Shown here: positions 44,791 to 58,400 of the stretch, one piece after another | Layout of the letters: each line of letters starts with the position of its first letter | Position numbering within the stretch: position 1 is the stretch's first letter | Source: Cheilinus undulatus | Lineage: Eukaryota > Chordata > Actinopteri > Labriformes > Labridae | Assembly (NCBI RefSeq): GCF_018320785.1 | Contig: NC_054875.1 | Location: 7,140,132 to 7,204,131 of the forward strand | Reading direction: 5' to 3' | Length of the DNA stretch: 64,000 bases | The notes under the pieces: model-generated | What the model saw: only the letters and a program-made list of their open reading frames with translations | Told to the model about the DNA's origin: nothing | Databases searched by the model: none | Position numbers and translations under genes: made by a program

Positions 44791-47700
44791 CTGAATGTCA
44801 ACATTGACACTTTTAGCCAATAATCAAATGCTTGGTGTGTTTCAGAGTCTTAAAAGTAACAGAAAGTAGCATAGAAGAATAAGCCGATCTAGCCTATGTT
44901 TTGAGGTCAGATACAAAAGGCCAATGCCTAAAACATGTCAGGAAATTTTCTCCAGTTCTGCTGCTTGATCTTATGTACTATGCATTACTTTGAGGGCATG
45001 TTTGGGCCAACATTGGGGCTGTATTAAGGGGTAGATATGACAAGGTGGGAAGGAAGATTGACACAACCCTGATTGAGCTCTAGATGTCTTTGCATATTAC
45101 CAGCATGGGAAAATAATTTGTACACACCTTTAAGGTGGTGTACGAAGTGCATGTGGCAAGTAAGGGTACTATCTGGGCAGATAGTACCGTTGCCACAAGC
45201 TCCTGGTATCGCAGAGTGAAAGACATGTGCTGACGTGTCAAGCTTGACTCTAGCTGCCCTCCCCCATTTCTCCATCCCGGGTTGTGGCACTTTAAAACCC
45301 ATGATGAATCCTTAACGTAACTAAAATTAACTCACATGACTGTATTGTCCAGTTTTTCCATCATCTGATTGAAGTATTCTCATTTAGGTGTCTTAGTCAA
45401 AGACTGTGATTATAATAATAAAATATTATATTATCTAATCCTGCAGTTTTCAAAGTGTGAGGCAGGCATGCTGAGCCATAAACCACAATAAGGCAATCTG
45501 CTTTGCTAACTTCTGCTGTGCATGGGGCAAAATGGCCAGATTTATAGTTATTGTAGAGTCGACTATTAAAGTTAGGATTGTCAGTGTTTAATTAGCAAAG
45601 ATGAGCATCTGGGAAAGGGCGGAGCATTTGAAAAAAAAAAAAACTCGGTGGGTGATTGGATGAATGTTCTGTCTGTCACATCTTTACAGGCCAATCAGAG
45701 CAACAAACACGTGACGTAGCCGCTACCGAGGAGTCTGACTCCATAGAGAGCTGCATAACGTGAACCATGGTGACTGTAGACATGTCAGTACACGACTTTG
45801 TCATTTTTGAAAAGAAAACAACTCACTGCTGTTCGTTGTTCTTCTGTTAACGAAGAAATGTAGTCAAGTTCTGATAAAGGTGATGCTTTAGCAGCATCCA
45901 CGCTAATGTCTTCTGCCATATCTGCACCAGCCTCTTGCTGCTGCTCGCTTACGTCACGACTCCGCCACGTCCGAAAGTACTGCCCCTCGACGCTGACTGG
46001 TCCTGTCACTTTCTAACCGGGCCCAAACGCCAGATGGGAGCTTTGCAAGATGGATTCACCAGTGAGAAACACGGAAACAGTTGTATCCGTCTGCTTTGCA
46101 AGGTTACTACGTCTAGTGACTAAAGGGGAATTTTTGACAAGAAAATTTAACTGAGGCATTAAGCACCGTAAACACTAAGTCAGCCTTTGCAAGAGCAGGG
46201 TTTTGGCACCAACATCATGAGTACCAGGAAAGGCTGAAGGTGGAGGATGATCTGCTGTTATGCAATCCTGCATCAGCTGCATAAATGCATACTCACAGTT
46301 CCCACTAAATTTGAGCGTAGAGCATAACAATCTGGTAATATTGGCAATAAACTCATTAGTGAAGCTAGATAACTGACTGACAGGGGAGGATGGATGTTTG
46401 AAGACATATGCAAACCAAAATATCAAAAATATAACATTGAGACACAAATGTTTGAAAATATAGTTGTTTCAATCTTTTTTATGGGATGGAATAAATTCTT
46501 TTCTCTTTGGGGAGGCTCACTTTCCCACATATTGAAATCACTTGATCTGATCAACCAGATAAGCCAATGTTTTTACATGGGAAGAGTTCAGAACTCAAAA
46601 TTTGTAGGAAAAACCCTCGTCTCTTATTGCAGTGGTTTCTTAAAGTGTTCTAGAGCTGCATTTCATGTTTGATATGATTCATATGAGTTTGAGCTTACCT
46701 CAGCATTGCAGAAACAGAATATAACGGCCACCAGGAGTCCCTGCAGAGCAACGGATGAAATATTAATACACAAACAGATGTGAGTGAAATTACACTCTGA
46801 ATAATTCATGTTAATGATCAGTAAATATACAGACAAATAAGATATTGTTCCTTTCGCTCTGCTTGTTCCTGATGAGACACTGGTTATCACAAGCTGCCAC
46901 TTTTACTGATATAAACACAAGAAGCAAATAAATGTCTATTATTAGAGAGTTAGAGTTTAAATAGTGCTTGTTTATTTAAAATCATGCGCTAAGAGTGGAT
47001 TGATGATGCCTTGAAATAACAAACTTATTTAACAATAATTTTAAATCAGATACACAAAAAATAAAAAGGATTACATCCAAAAACATGCAAGAACATAAAA
47101 AAGACCCTGATTAGCTAAAGAGAACTTTAAACTTTCAAAGACAAATTAACCTCTTTTTCAAGGTCACATATTTTAACCCTTTTAGGACATATTTATACTG
47201 GTCTCTGAGGTTCCAAAACATGCCTGGGAAGTTTGTTGCTGAGAAAACCCTCCAGTATTGGATTTTTTCATGTCTAAAAAACCCCACATCTTTCAGCCCT
47301 GCTCAGAACAAGCTGCTTCTGTGGCTTTAAATGTTAATGAGCTGTGTAACTCCACCCCTGACTCTGCCTCTCTCAGGGAATGGATGTGGCTGAATGGATT
47401 GGGCTCTCCTGATCCTCTTTTCGAGAGGAGGATCAGGAGAGGATAGTTGAACTGTCTTCCAAGACGGGAGGGCCAATAGAACCTGGGGGCGGGGCTAACT
47501 CCCCACATGACATCATGAGGGGAAAATCTGAGAACGGCTTGTTTCAGCACACATTTTCTAAAGGTGTGGGGGGGGGGGATTTATCTGATTCTTGGGGGAA
47601 CTGTGGACAGGCCAGGGCCACATATTTTTGTTAGAAAAGCCTGAAAAAGTTAACCTGGCATGCCAGATGGATGTATTTCACACATCCGTCTGGAAAACCT

Positions 47701-49442
47701 TCCATAGACAGCGTTTGGGAAAGGGCAGAGCCCTTGAGAAAAAAAAAACTCAGAGGGTGATTGCATGAACAATCTGTCTGTCCCATCTTTACAGGTGAAT
47801 CAGAGCAACAAAACACGTGACCTAGCAGCTACCGAGCTGTGCCCCTACCGAAAGAGTAAACTCCATAGAGAACTGCACAACGCTGTGAACCATGGTGACT
47901 GCAGACATGCCAGTACAGGACTTTTGTTGTTTTTAAAAAGAAAACAACTCAATGCTGCTCTGCTATCTTTTAGTGAAGAAATGCCGTCAAGTTCCGATAA
48001 GACTGGCGCTTTAGCAGCATCCACACTAATGTCTTCAGCCATAATTGCACAGGTCTCTTGTTGCTGCTTGCTTACGTCACGACTCCACCACATCCTAAAG
48101 TACTACCCCTCGACACCGATTGGTCCTGTCACTTCTAACCGAGCCCAAACTGTTCAGACGGGAGCTTTGCAAAATGGATTTGCCAGTGAGAAACACGGAA
48201 ATGGGTGTATCCATTTGCTTTGCAAGGTTACAAAAAAGTGTATTTTGCATATGTGACCTTTAAAAAGTTGGGGCTTTGTGTAAAATGTAAAATGAGAACA
48301 ATGTGATGATTTTTCAAACATGGCAATTATATTTTGGCTAAAATAATTAATTTCCTAGTTTCAAAATTTGATAACTTGTATTTGAGCCATTTCAAAAAAG
48401 TATCTAGGTTTAAAAGTCTTCTTAATTTGATTCATATCCACCATCCCAACTTTTTTGGAAAGAGTTGTAAAATAAAATACTGTAAAACAAAATTCCTTAT
48501 GGATTAATTTTCTTGACCCAATAAAGCAACTAGAAAAGTGCTCAGAGAGCGCAGCCCTCAGCCATTAGTCCTATCTCCCAACAGTAATGAATTCTTTAAA
48601 AAATTCCTGGATCCAGACAGTAAATTCCCAAAAAATCCAAAAAATCTAATCAGCTCTTCAAACAAACAAACCCTGCCGACCACATAACCTCCTTGGCTGA
48701 GGTAATAATAACAACACCAACAATAATAATAATTAAAAATATAAATACATAGAATAATAATAATAATCTGTTATTATTTTACTATGATCATTTTAATCAA
48801 AATAAGAACTATATAAGTAAAAATCCTGAGAATGAAATTTATAATTAAAAGTACATGGAGGTTAGAAGCTCCATGCTGGCTTCTAACATATCTTTATTAG
48901 TTCAAACCTTACAAAATTTTACAAATAATGTGTTTTACTTAAGTTCATTTTGGCTAAAATAATTTGGAACAATTTTACAGATATCACTGGAGTTCTTGCC
49001 ATTAGATTAACGCCAGCTTGCAGTTCCTCTATGAAGCCACAGGAGGGCAGTGGTCAGTCATTAGCCTTAACATGCTAAACCAACCTCAACTGTCAATTTG
49101 TGAAAATAATAGAATTTTACAACTTAGACTCTACGTATAGCTAAGGCTAAGTTTAAAAAAAAAAAAAAATCTTAACCAGTCTTTCTTCTGTCTTGTTACA
49201 GCTGAGGGGTTTACACACCGTTTGGTACTTCAGTTGTATGTTGCTGTTTTATGGTAAGCATGACTCTCTGCTGCCCTCCGGTGGCCAAAGCCAGGAACTG
49301 CAAACATATTAAATCTGTCAAGCCAGCGTCAATATACACCTTAAAGCAGATAATACTTCTGGTGTATTTTCATGCAAGAGGTCGTTAAACAGAATGAGCA
49401 GTAATGTGGAGTTTAAAAAGGAAGAGATGAACGTAAGGCCTA

Positions 49443-49473
<31 letters not shown>

Positions 49474-52400
49474 TTAATAATAATAATAAGGTATTGTTAC
49501 TAATATCATTATTATTTTATTGTTATAATGTTAATCAAAATAATAAGTAAATTAGAAAAGCGCTTGGAGAGTCCGGAGTCCGCCATTAGCCTTATCTCCC
49601 TATAGTAAAGACTCCTTTAAAAATTTCCTGGTTCCAGATCGTGATCCAGATCACTCCCAAAATGTAATCAGTTCTTCCTTATGCCATTTCTGACATTTCC
49701 GGAAAATTTCATCAAAATCCATAAATGTTTCTAACAAACAAACTAACAAACTAACAAACCCTGCCGATCACATCACCTCCTTGGTTGAGGTAATAACATG
49801 TAAGATAATCGTATTTTTATGGTGCATTAGGTAAAAAATAAATAAATAAATAAACAAGAAGTTTAAGAAAACATTTTTAAAATCTCTAAATGTCAAGTAA
49901 AGCGATAAGTGTGGCAGATTTTAGCAGCTAAATGTACTAGAATTGCTTAATGAAAGAAATTGCAGGGATTTTTCTATATTTTTGAAGTCATGATGCCAAT
50001 TACATTGTGTTATGAACTAAAAATGACCAGATGAAAACATTCTGTAGGATTCACCGTCTGGTTATACAGCTAAAGTTGATTTTATAAAACTTGATTTTAA
50101 AGATACTTCAAATTAAAACATGAAGTTTCTAGCTGGCTGTACCTGGAAGTGGCTGAAGATATTTGTAAAGAAATCAAAGACGGCTCTGCTGATGTATCCC
50201 TCCGGTCTCCAAGAGACGAGGATGTACTGGACACCCAGCAGAGGGATGAGGATCAGAGTGGCCCTAACAGCCTTCATGTAGGCCGTCGACTCAGCAGAGT
50301 GAGTCTTCTTTAGCTTCGTGATCAGGACTCGAACGATGTTCAGGAGGAAGAAAAAGTTCACCTGGATTGAGTGATGACAGATGGATGAATTCACACAGAA
50401 AAGTGATGCAGACACAAGTTCTACATTTGCAGATCTAACCTTTGGTAGATTTTCAATGACTGGCCTGATGGGGGCGCTATAATGACACCTTTATATAATT
50501 AGCCCAGGAAAGGAAGTTAACACATAAGAAGGATTGTCTCAGTGTAAAAATGAAAGGAAATTGGGGATTTTCTTTTCTCTAACGGATTACGTCACAGAAA
50601 TTGTAACTAAAGCTGGATTACTTGAATTGTAAAACTAGTTTTTACTCACAAGCAGCGCAACATGGATCGGTCCATGTGTGATATAGACCAGGTGTGTTCT
50701 CGGGCTGATCCAACACCTGAAACAAACACAGAGGTTGAGAGAAAGTCAGACACCTTTTAGGTGACATTTCTGATGCACACTGACATAAGAAAGTCTGAGG
50801 GCTTAATGAAAGTCTGAATTATTCATGGTTTGATTTCAGGCTCAGAGAATAAAGGGCTCACACTAATATCCTTTGAAGAGTCAAATCGATATCTTTCATT
50901 TCCTCTCAGCCTGAAAGTGCTCAGAGTCAGACGCAGTGAAAGAGTCACAGCAAGGACAGGGAGGGAAAAACCATACGCTTAAAGGCACTTTCCACTAGAC
51001 TTTAGACTGTCAGATTTCTTGTCTTGAAATGAGGAAGGACTTCACTTTTATAAAAACAGAAGAGTAAACAGAGTAGCTTACCGGTCATTATAGAAAAGCC
51101 CACGTGCCACGGCATAGGTGATGGCAGGAACAACAGGAAAACCTTCAGAAAAACCAGGGATATTTAAAACATTGCCATCTAATTTTAAAGCTGTTTTTTT
51201 AAATTACAGTTCTTACTGAGATTTTATCAATAAAAACAGGTAGAACTGTTAATATGTACAATGAATGTTTTTTCCTGCAGGTCCTTTGGCAGCTCAGCTT
51301 TTCTTAACCTCCTGAGACCTTAACTTTTATTTGAGAAGCATTTTTAGTTTCTCCCATTTATTTGGGATAAGAAAGACCCGATAACTTCAAATATCAGCCT
51401 TTCCAAAATCCAAAAAAATTCCCCTAAATTTCAAAGAAATTAACTAAAATTTTTGTGAAAATTCTTGAAACTTTTCTTTATCTAATTATCCCATAAAACA
51501 GTGGTTACCAAAGTCAGGGTTGGGACCCCCAGTGGGGTCGCGAGACAGTGAAGGGGGGTCATGGGATAATTTTCAAAAATAAAGAAAATTTAATATGATT
51601 TAAAATAATAAATATTATCATTTATTGTAAACATAAAATAAAATAAGTTTAATTTAAAATAAAATGTAGTCATCAAGTGATAATTGTGCTTAAATGTAAG
51701 TAAATTTATAAAAACTACCTGAAATGCAAGTTATAGACATGATGCTCTGTGCAATATTATGCACTTAATCCCCCTCAAGGGATGGTGGGGGTCCCTGATC
51801 TCTGACGCCTTTATTTTGGGGGTCACAGGCTTAAAAGTCTGGAAACCCCTGCCATAAAAAGCACCCAAAAACTTTAAATAATCCTCATATCTTTCAGTGA
51901 AAATGTATCATAAAGCCTAAACATTCAAATGAAAAATTCCCCCCAAAAAAACCATGCTAATTCCTGAGAATTTTCAAGCATATCCCCCCTAAAATCTCTT
52001 AGCAAATACTAATAAATTTACAAACATATTCTCCAAATTCCCATTAAAATTCCCCAATTTTCAAAGAACAACCCCAATCCAATTCCCAAAAAATAACAAA
52101 TAAATGGTCCTTATTCCCTAGAAAATAACCCCCTATGTCCCTTAAATGTCCTGGGAAATACTCCCAAAATTTCAAGCAACTTTAATGGGGGATCAGACAA
52201 TTATCTCAAAAATTCTAAAAGTAGAAATCATTACTCTGTTCCAGGAAAGGAAAAATGCAATGTCCCCATATCTGCATTCAGGGTCTTAGGAGGTTAAATA
52301 CAGGAATGGGAGGCTCCAATGGAAAAGGTATGGAACTACTGTCCTAGACCCAAGGTCATCTCGGGTCTAAAAACCTCTGCTACTATATGCTGGAGGGTTT

Positions 52401-55400
52401 GGAAATTAGACTCCACAGGCTGAAATGAAACTTACATCTCTGTGGTGCAGTCAAACAATGAATAGTTATCCATTAACTAGTTTAAGGGAACGGTTAAGTG
52501 TGGACCTTACAGCAGAACTTAACAGGAGCAAAACGCTGTTTTTTTCAGAATGAATGAGAATAAAATCTCAGAATTACAAGAATATTTGTATGAAAAAAAA
52601 GTTCCGTCTTTCTCTGTTAAAGCGATAATACATTTTAGAAAAACTGCATTTAAAGTGTTCAGCCTAAGACAATATTCAGATCCAAAAGAGAGAAAAAGTC
52701 AGGGTGAAATGTAGAACTAGGTTCCAGAGTATGACATAAAGAAAAAGAGATGTTAGCCAAACAGAGACATAAAAGGATCCATTAGCAGGATTCATGAGAG
52801 CTGAATGAGGATCTCTTATCAGAGCTCAGGCACATCCAGGTGCATCAGGCTTCAAGGTCACATCTTTGTATTCAAAACAAGCTGAAAAGGAACATTCTGA
52901 ATGCAACACAAACATTTAAGATTTAAATGGAGTTTAAAACAACAGGTGGTATCAGACATTTAGAGGAAAGCTTGAATAAAAATCTGGCACTCTAATTTGG
53001 AAAAAAGAAATTACCTTTCAGGGGAATTTGCTTCACCTGTCTTATAGCCTATTAAGGCCTTTTATACAAAATAAATAGTCATTTGATTACAATGTATTAT
53101 CTTAACTGTGCCCTCTGCCCTCGCTGTCTTTTCTGGAAGTTGTTTGTCACAATAATATACAGTACTCACCATCAATGAGTACGCCCCAACGGATTAGTCC
53201 GAAATTTTTTAGTTTCCTTCCAAAATCAACATTTCTATGGGATACTATTCTACATAACACTCTCACAAATGTGGACCAATGATTGCAAACAAGATTTGTT
53301 AATTAGCACACAGAGGGAAGTAACTTCCTAAAAAATTCATCCAGGCCCATTTTGCATGAATGACCCCAATGAAAGTCTTAAGAGCAAAGTCTTAGCATTT
53401 AATCTAATGGCGAGTTTTCTCCTGGCCATGTTTTATGATCATCTTCCTGATCTTTTTGCCTACCCAGGGTTCTGTGATTGCAACCATAAGGGGGGATAAA
53501 GGGGATAGCATTCTGGGGCCAAGCCAAACTGGGGGCCCATGGAGGTCAGCAAAATCATGATCCATCGTAAAGTTAAGCCATGATAACCATATTTGATTTT
53601 TACCTGCATGATAACCACTCTTAGCAAAGCTAAATATATTTTTATTCATTTGTTCCATAATAATATAGCCTTATCAAAAATGTAAACCCCATCTCTCTCT
53701 CTCTCAACTGCATTAAAATAAGTAAAAAGTGGCCAGAAATGGTTTAAGAAAAATGGGCAGACGGTGGCAAAAAATGGGTAAAAAGCGGATAAAACGGGTA
53801 AAAAAAGCACAACAAATAGGGAAATATGACTAAAAAGCAGCAAAAATGTGTTCTAAGTGGCATAAATTGAATAACAGAGGTAAATCAATTGGCCAAAGGT
53901 GCCAAAAATGGCAAAAACAAATAGGTAAATGTGGCCAAAATCGGAGGGAATGTAATAAAATGTGATTAAAAAGCGGCAAAAATGGGTTTAAAGAAGAAAA
54001 AATGTGTCATAAGTGGAAGAAACTGGCGGGAAGATGGTGAAATGTTATTTTAAAAGTAGCAAAATTGGTTGAAAGTTACAAAAAGATGTTCAAAGTGGAA
54101 AAAAATTGGATAACAGAGGCAAAGAATAGGCAGAAAGTGGCAAAAGTAGGTCATATGTAGCTGAAATAGGTCAAAAGTGGCTAAAACTTACATAACAAAC
54201 TGGGAAATGTGGTCAAAATTGAGGGGGAATTCAATAAATTGGGATCAAAAAGCAGAAAAAATTGGTTTCAAGATGGAAAACTTGATATCAGAGGTAAATG
54301 AATAGGTTGAAAGTGACAAAAATAGGTTATTAGTGGCAAAGTTGGTCATGACAAACCTTGAAATTGGTCAAATTGACAAAAAATGTGCATAAAAAGATGT
54401 GAAAAGAGGTTTATAGTGGCAATAATGGGTCAACAGAGGCAATAATAATAGGTGGAAAGTGGAAAATTGATTATAAATGGCAAAAGAAAAATGCAGGAAA
54501 AAATGCGTGGAAAAGGTGGAGAAAATGGATTTTTAAAAGTGGCAAAAGATGGGTATCTCTGGGTTTGTCAGGGGCCCATGTCTGGGTTTGTCAGGGGCCC
54601 ATCTCTGGGTTTGTCAGGGGCCCATTCTCTGGGTTTGTCAGGGGTCCATTCTCTGGGTTTGTCAGGGGTCCATTCTCTGGGTTTGTCAGGGGCCCATTCT
54701 CTGGGTTTGTCAGGGGTCCATTCTCTGGGTTTGTCAGGGGCCTATTCTCTGGGTTTGTCAGGGGTCCATTCTCTGGGTTTGTCAGGGGTCCATTCTCTGG
54801 GTTTGTCAGGGGTCCATTCTCTGGGTTTGTCAGGGGCCCATCTCTGGGTTTGTCAGGGGTCCATCTCTGGGTTTGTCAGGGGTCCATTCTCTGGGTTTGT
54901 CAGGGGTCCATTCTCTGGGTTTGTCAGGGGCCCATCTCTGGGTTTGTCAGGGGCCCATCTCTGGGTTTGTCAGGGGTCCATTCTCTGGGTTTGTCAGGGG
55001 TCCATTCTCTGGGTTTGTCAGGGGCCCATCTCTGGGTTTGTCAGGGGTCCATTCTCTGGGTTTGTCAGGGGCCCATCTCTGGGTTTGTCAGGGGCCTATT
55101 CTCTGGGTTTGTCAGGAGTCCATTCTCTGGGTTTGTCAGGGGCCCAACTCTGGGTTTGTCAGGGGCCCATCTCTGGGTTTGTCAGGGGCCTATTCTCTGG
55201 GTTTGTCAGGAGTCCATTCTCTGGGTTTGTCAGGGGTCCATTCTCTGGGTTTGTCAGGGGCCTATCTCTGGGTTTGTCAGGGGCCCATTCTCTGGGTTTG
55301 TCAGGGGTCCATTCTCTGGGTTTGTCAGGGGCCTATTCTCTGGGTTTGTCAGGGGCCCATTCTCTGGGTATGTCAGGGGTCCATTCCCTGGGTTTGTCAG

Positions 55401-58400
55401 GGGCCCATCTCTGGGTTTGTCAGGGTCCATTCTCTGGGTTTGTCAGGGGCCTATTCTCTGGGTTTGTCAGGGGTCCATTCTCTGGGTTTGTCAGGGGTCC
55501 ATTCTCTGGGTTTGTCAGGGGCCCATCTCTGGGTTTGTCAGGGTCCATTCTCTGGGTTTGTCAGGGGTCCATTCTCTGGGTTTGTCAGGGGCCCATTTCT
55601 AGGTTTGTCAGGGGCCCATTCTCTGGGTTTGTCAGGGGCCCATCTCTGGGTTTGTCAGGGGTCCATTCTCTGGGTTTGTCAGGGGTCCATTCTCTGGGTT
55701 TGTCAGGGGCCCAACTCTGGGTTTGTCAGGGGTCCATTCTCTGGGTTTGTCAGGGGCCCATCTCTTGGTTTGTCAGGGGTCCATTCTCTGGGTTTGTCAG
55801 GGGTCCATTCTCTGGGTTTGTCAGGGGCAAATCTGCAAAATCTGTGGGCGGGCCTGGCTTTAGCTATTGTCCTCCTTACTGACCACAGAGCCAGGACCAT
55901 CCTTACGGTCTGCCCTTGGTCTCATGGAGGTCTTTATTTCTTACTGTACCTGACCAGTTAGTGTTTTATAAGTTGTATTCTCTTGACTCACCCCATCCCA
56001 GGATGTAGTACCAGAAGAGCTGCTGTTCTCCAACAAACACGGCCACGATGATGAGCGTGTGGAGGTAAATGCCTTCACACAGCATCCAGAAGTAGGTGGA
56101 AGTAGCCATGTACTGAACCAGCACAGCCAGGACTTTACAGCTCACCTTATCAACAAGAGAATGATAATAATCTGATTTAATCCAGTTAAATCTGACTACA
56201 TCTATTCACTCATTCAAGAACAGAGCTAGAAGATAGACTCAGAGGCTCACAGGGTTGATGGCATCTATGGCCGGTTTGCTAGTTAGAGAGAGCCAGATTA
56301 TGGTGACGATGGAGTTCAAGATGAAGGAGAGAAACATGTTTTTATGGAGGGATATTCTCTGGCAGCTCAGACTCCTGAAAGACAGAAAAGACAAGAAAAA
56401 GGGGGAAAGTTTCAATATAAGTCGACTTTTCTTAAGGTTTCATGATTTATCTAAATTTTTAGGGAACCTGAACATTTGAAGAACCAGAGCCATGGAAAAA
56501 CATCTTGTGACTACTGCATCATACTTCCTGAATAAAAATTATTACAAAAATATTGCACTTTTTTCATAGAAAAGGAGGAATAATTCCGTCAAGCAGCATA
56601 AGACTCACTTGAAGTAGGAGAAGATGATCAGACAGAAGATGAGGGAGACAATAGACAGGCCGTGACCCACCATGGCCAGGTAGTATAGGCTGTAGGCAAA
56701 CTGTAGGGAGAGAAAAATTAAAATATGCATGAATTCAGCACATTTCAGGAAAGCTATACTAAGAGTTGACAAAGTGCAGCAGGTGCACTGCTGAGATATT
56801 TGACATCTGTGCTCAGTTTTTATTGGCAGAATGACGGGAAGTAAAGGAAACATCTGCGGAGAAAATGGGCCTTTTGAGGAACTTCTGCAACTAAAGTGTT
56901 TCCTTAGACCAGATGAGAACAGAGGCACTGAAGAAAATAAATCTAATGTTAGAATTTTAATGAGATTCAAGGAACAGTTTTTCCTGTGAACATCCACGAG
57001 GATCAGTAGCTTTGGTGCCAGTGTCAGTCTAACCATTACTTCATTTTGGAGCTGCAAAGTGTGTCAATCTAATGTTAGGTGCTAATGCTGAAATCATTTA
57101 CTTGTGACATTTTTAACCCCGTCAAACATCTTTTCTGCCCATTTTACCACTATTAATTGCCATTGTCATTAATTTTTCACATTTTTGCTCCATTTTCATT
57201 ACTTTTTCCCACTTGTGTTGCTTTGATAAGAGTGGTTATTATTCAGGTGAAAAACTACTGACCTTGACAGGCTTCAGTATGGAAGCTCTCCCCTTTATTC
57301 TTCCTGATTGTAAGTATTGAGTTTTATTGAAAGTTAATTTTAATTTGAAAGTATAAACTCAGTAAAAATGGTCACAGTTTTGTCTCTTAGCAGGTTGTTG
57401 CAGTGTTGTTTGTAGCTCTTAAAAAGGTACAGGAAGCTTGGTCTAACGTCAAGGCTAAAACATCATCAGATGACTAACAGGTTCTGTAGGACCTGCATTA
57501 CACTTTGCTTTCTACAAGAATTTGCTTCTGTACACCGCTGATGTCAGAGATTTAAGTGAAGGATTTCTACTAAACACAACTATCTGTATTTCTTTGGTTT
57601 CCCATAAATTCAGAATACATTCAAACTGCCCTTAAATGTCTATAAAGCGTTGCATGATCAAGCACCTCCTTATATAACAGAGCTACTGAAGTGGCACAAC
57701 TCCAGAAGGACCCTGCTGATCATGGTCTACTGGAAGAAGACTGCACCTTTTTCATAGCTACTAAAAAACATGCTCTGTCTCTGCTCTGAAAGAAAGACCT
57801 GACTTTCAAACAAATCTGCATCATGTTGTAATTTCAGCAAACTTTATTCATCTGAATTAGAGAAAATCTGATTAAAATGAGTCGCTTTTAAGGTCTTACA
57901 CTCCTGAAGTGAGCATGAATGATTGCCACAGAGATCATCAGTGATCTGATAACAATAAATGGGCCACACCTTCATAGTCCCAGTCTCCAGATGACTTCAT
58001 AAGCTACAAAACACTGCAGGCTTTTTATGCACATATTTGTTAATGGAGGAGCATATCCCTATATTCACACACCATCTATAGCTGTAGGAAACAACTTATC
58101 CTCTGCTAAGTGTCTGAACTGATGCCTCTTCTTCAAGCCAAAGCCATTTCTGATAAGATCACATAAAAATGTGAATTACTGAACTAAAAGGAGCCAAACT
58201 AAGCATGCAACTTGGCTGTACATTTGAAATCCTTTATACTTCAGCTTCAAACTGAAATACATAAAAGGTTTTTTGCTTTTAATTGTTCATAATAATTTAA
58301 TTTTATATAAATGATATTGCCTCAGTTTGTTGCACATTACTTTACTGAATAAATGTTGTTTTTAGATGTGCTTTAAAATGAACTTGACTTACTTTTAATT

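Larger units (their letters stand above)
47161..48259 (-). mobile_element. Non-autonomous DNA element with TTAA-type flank, containing copy C
   Basis: AGGTCACATATTTTAACCC starts the left and GCATATGTGACCT ends the right, so the ends are inverted. TTAA follows the right end (48260-48263) and TTCA precedes the left. TTAA targets are typical of piggyBac and Kolobok transposons. The left 480 bp occurs again near 61900-62329, the right 600 bp is the RecQ-like repeat. Confidence 0.6.

Noticed and set aside
54452..55961. Three overlapping plus-strand ORFs of 345-476 codons
   Set aside because: They are the stop-free minisatellite read in three frames inside a receptor intron on the other strand.
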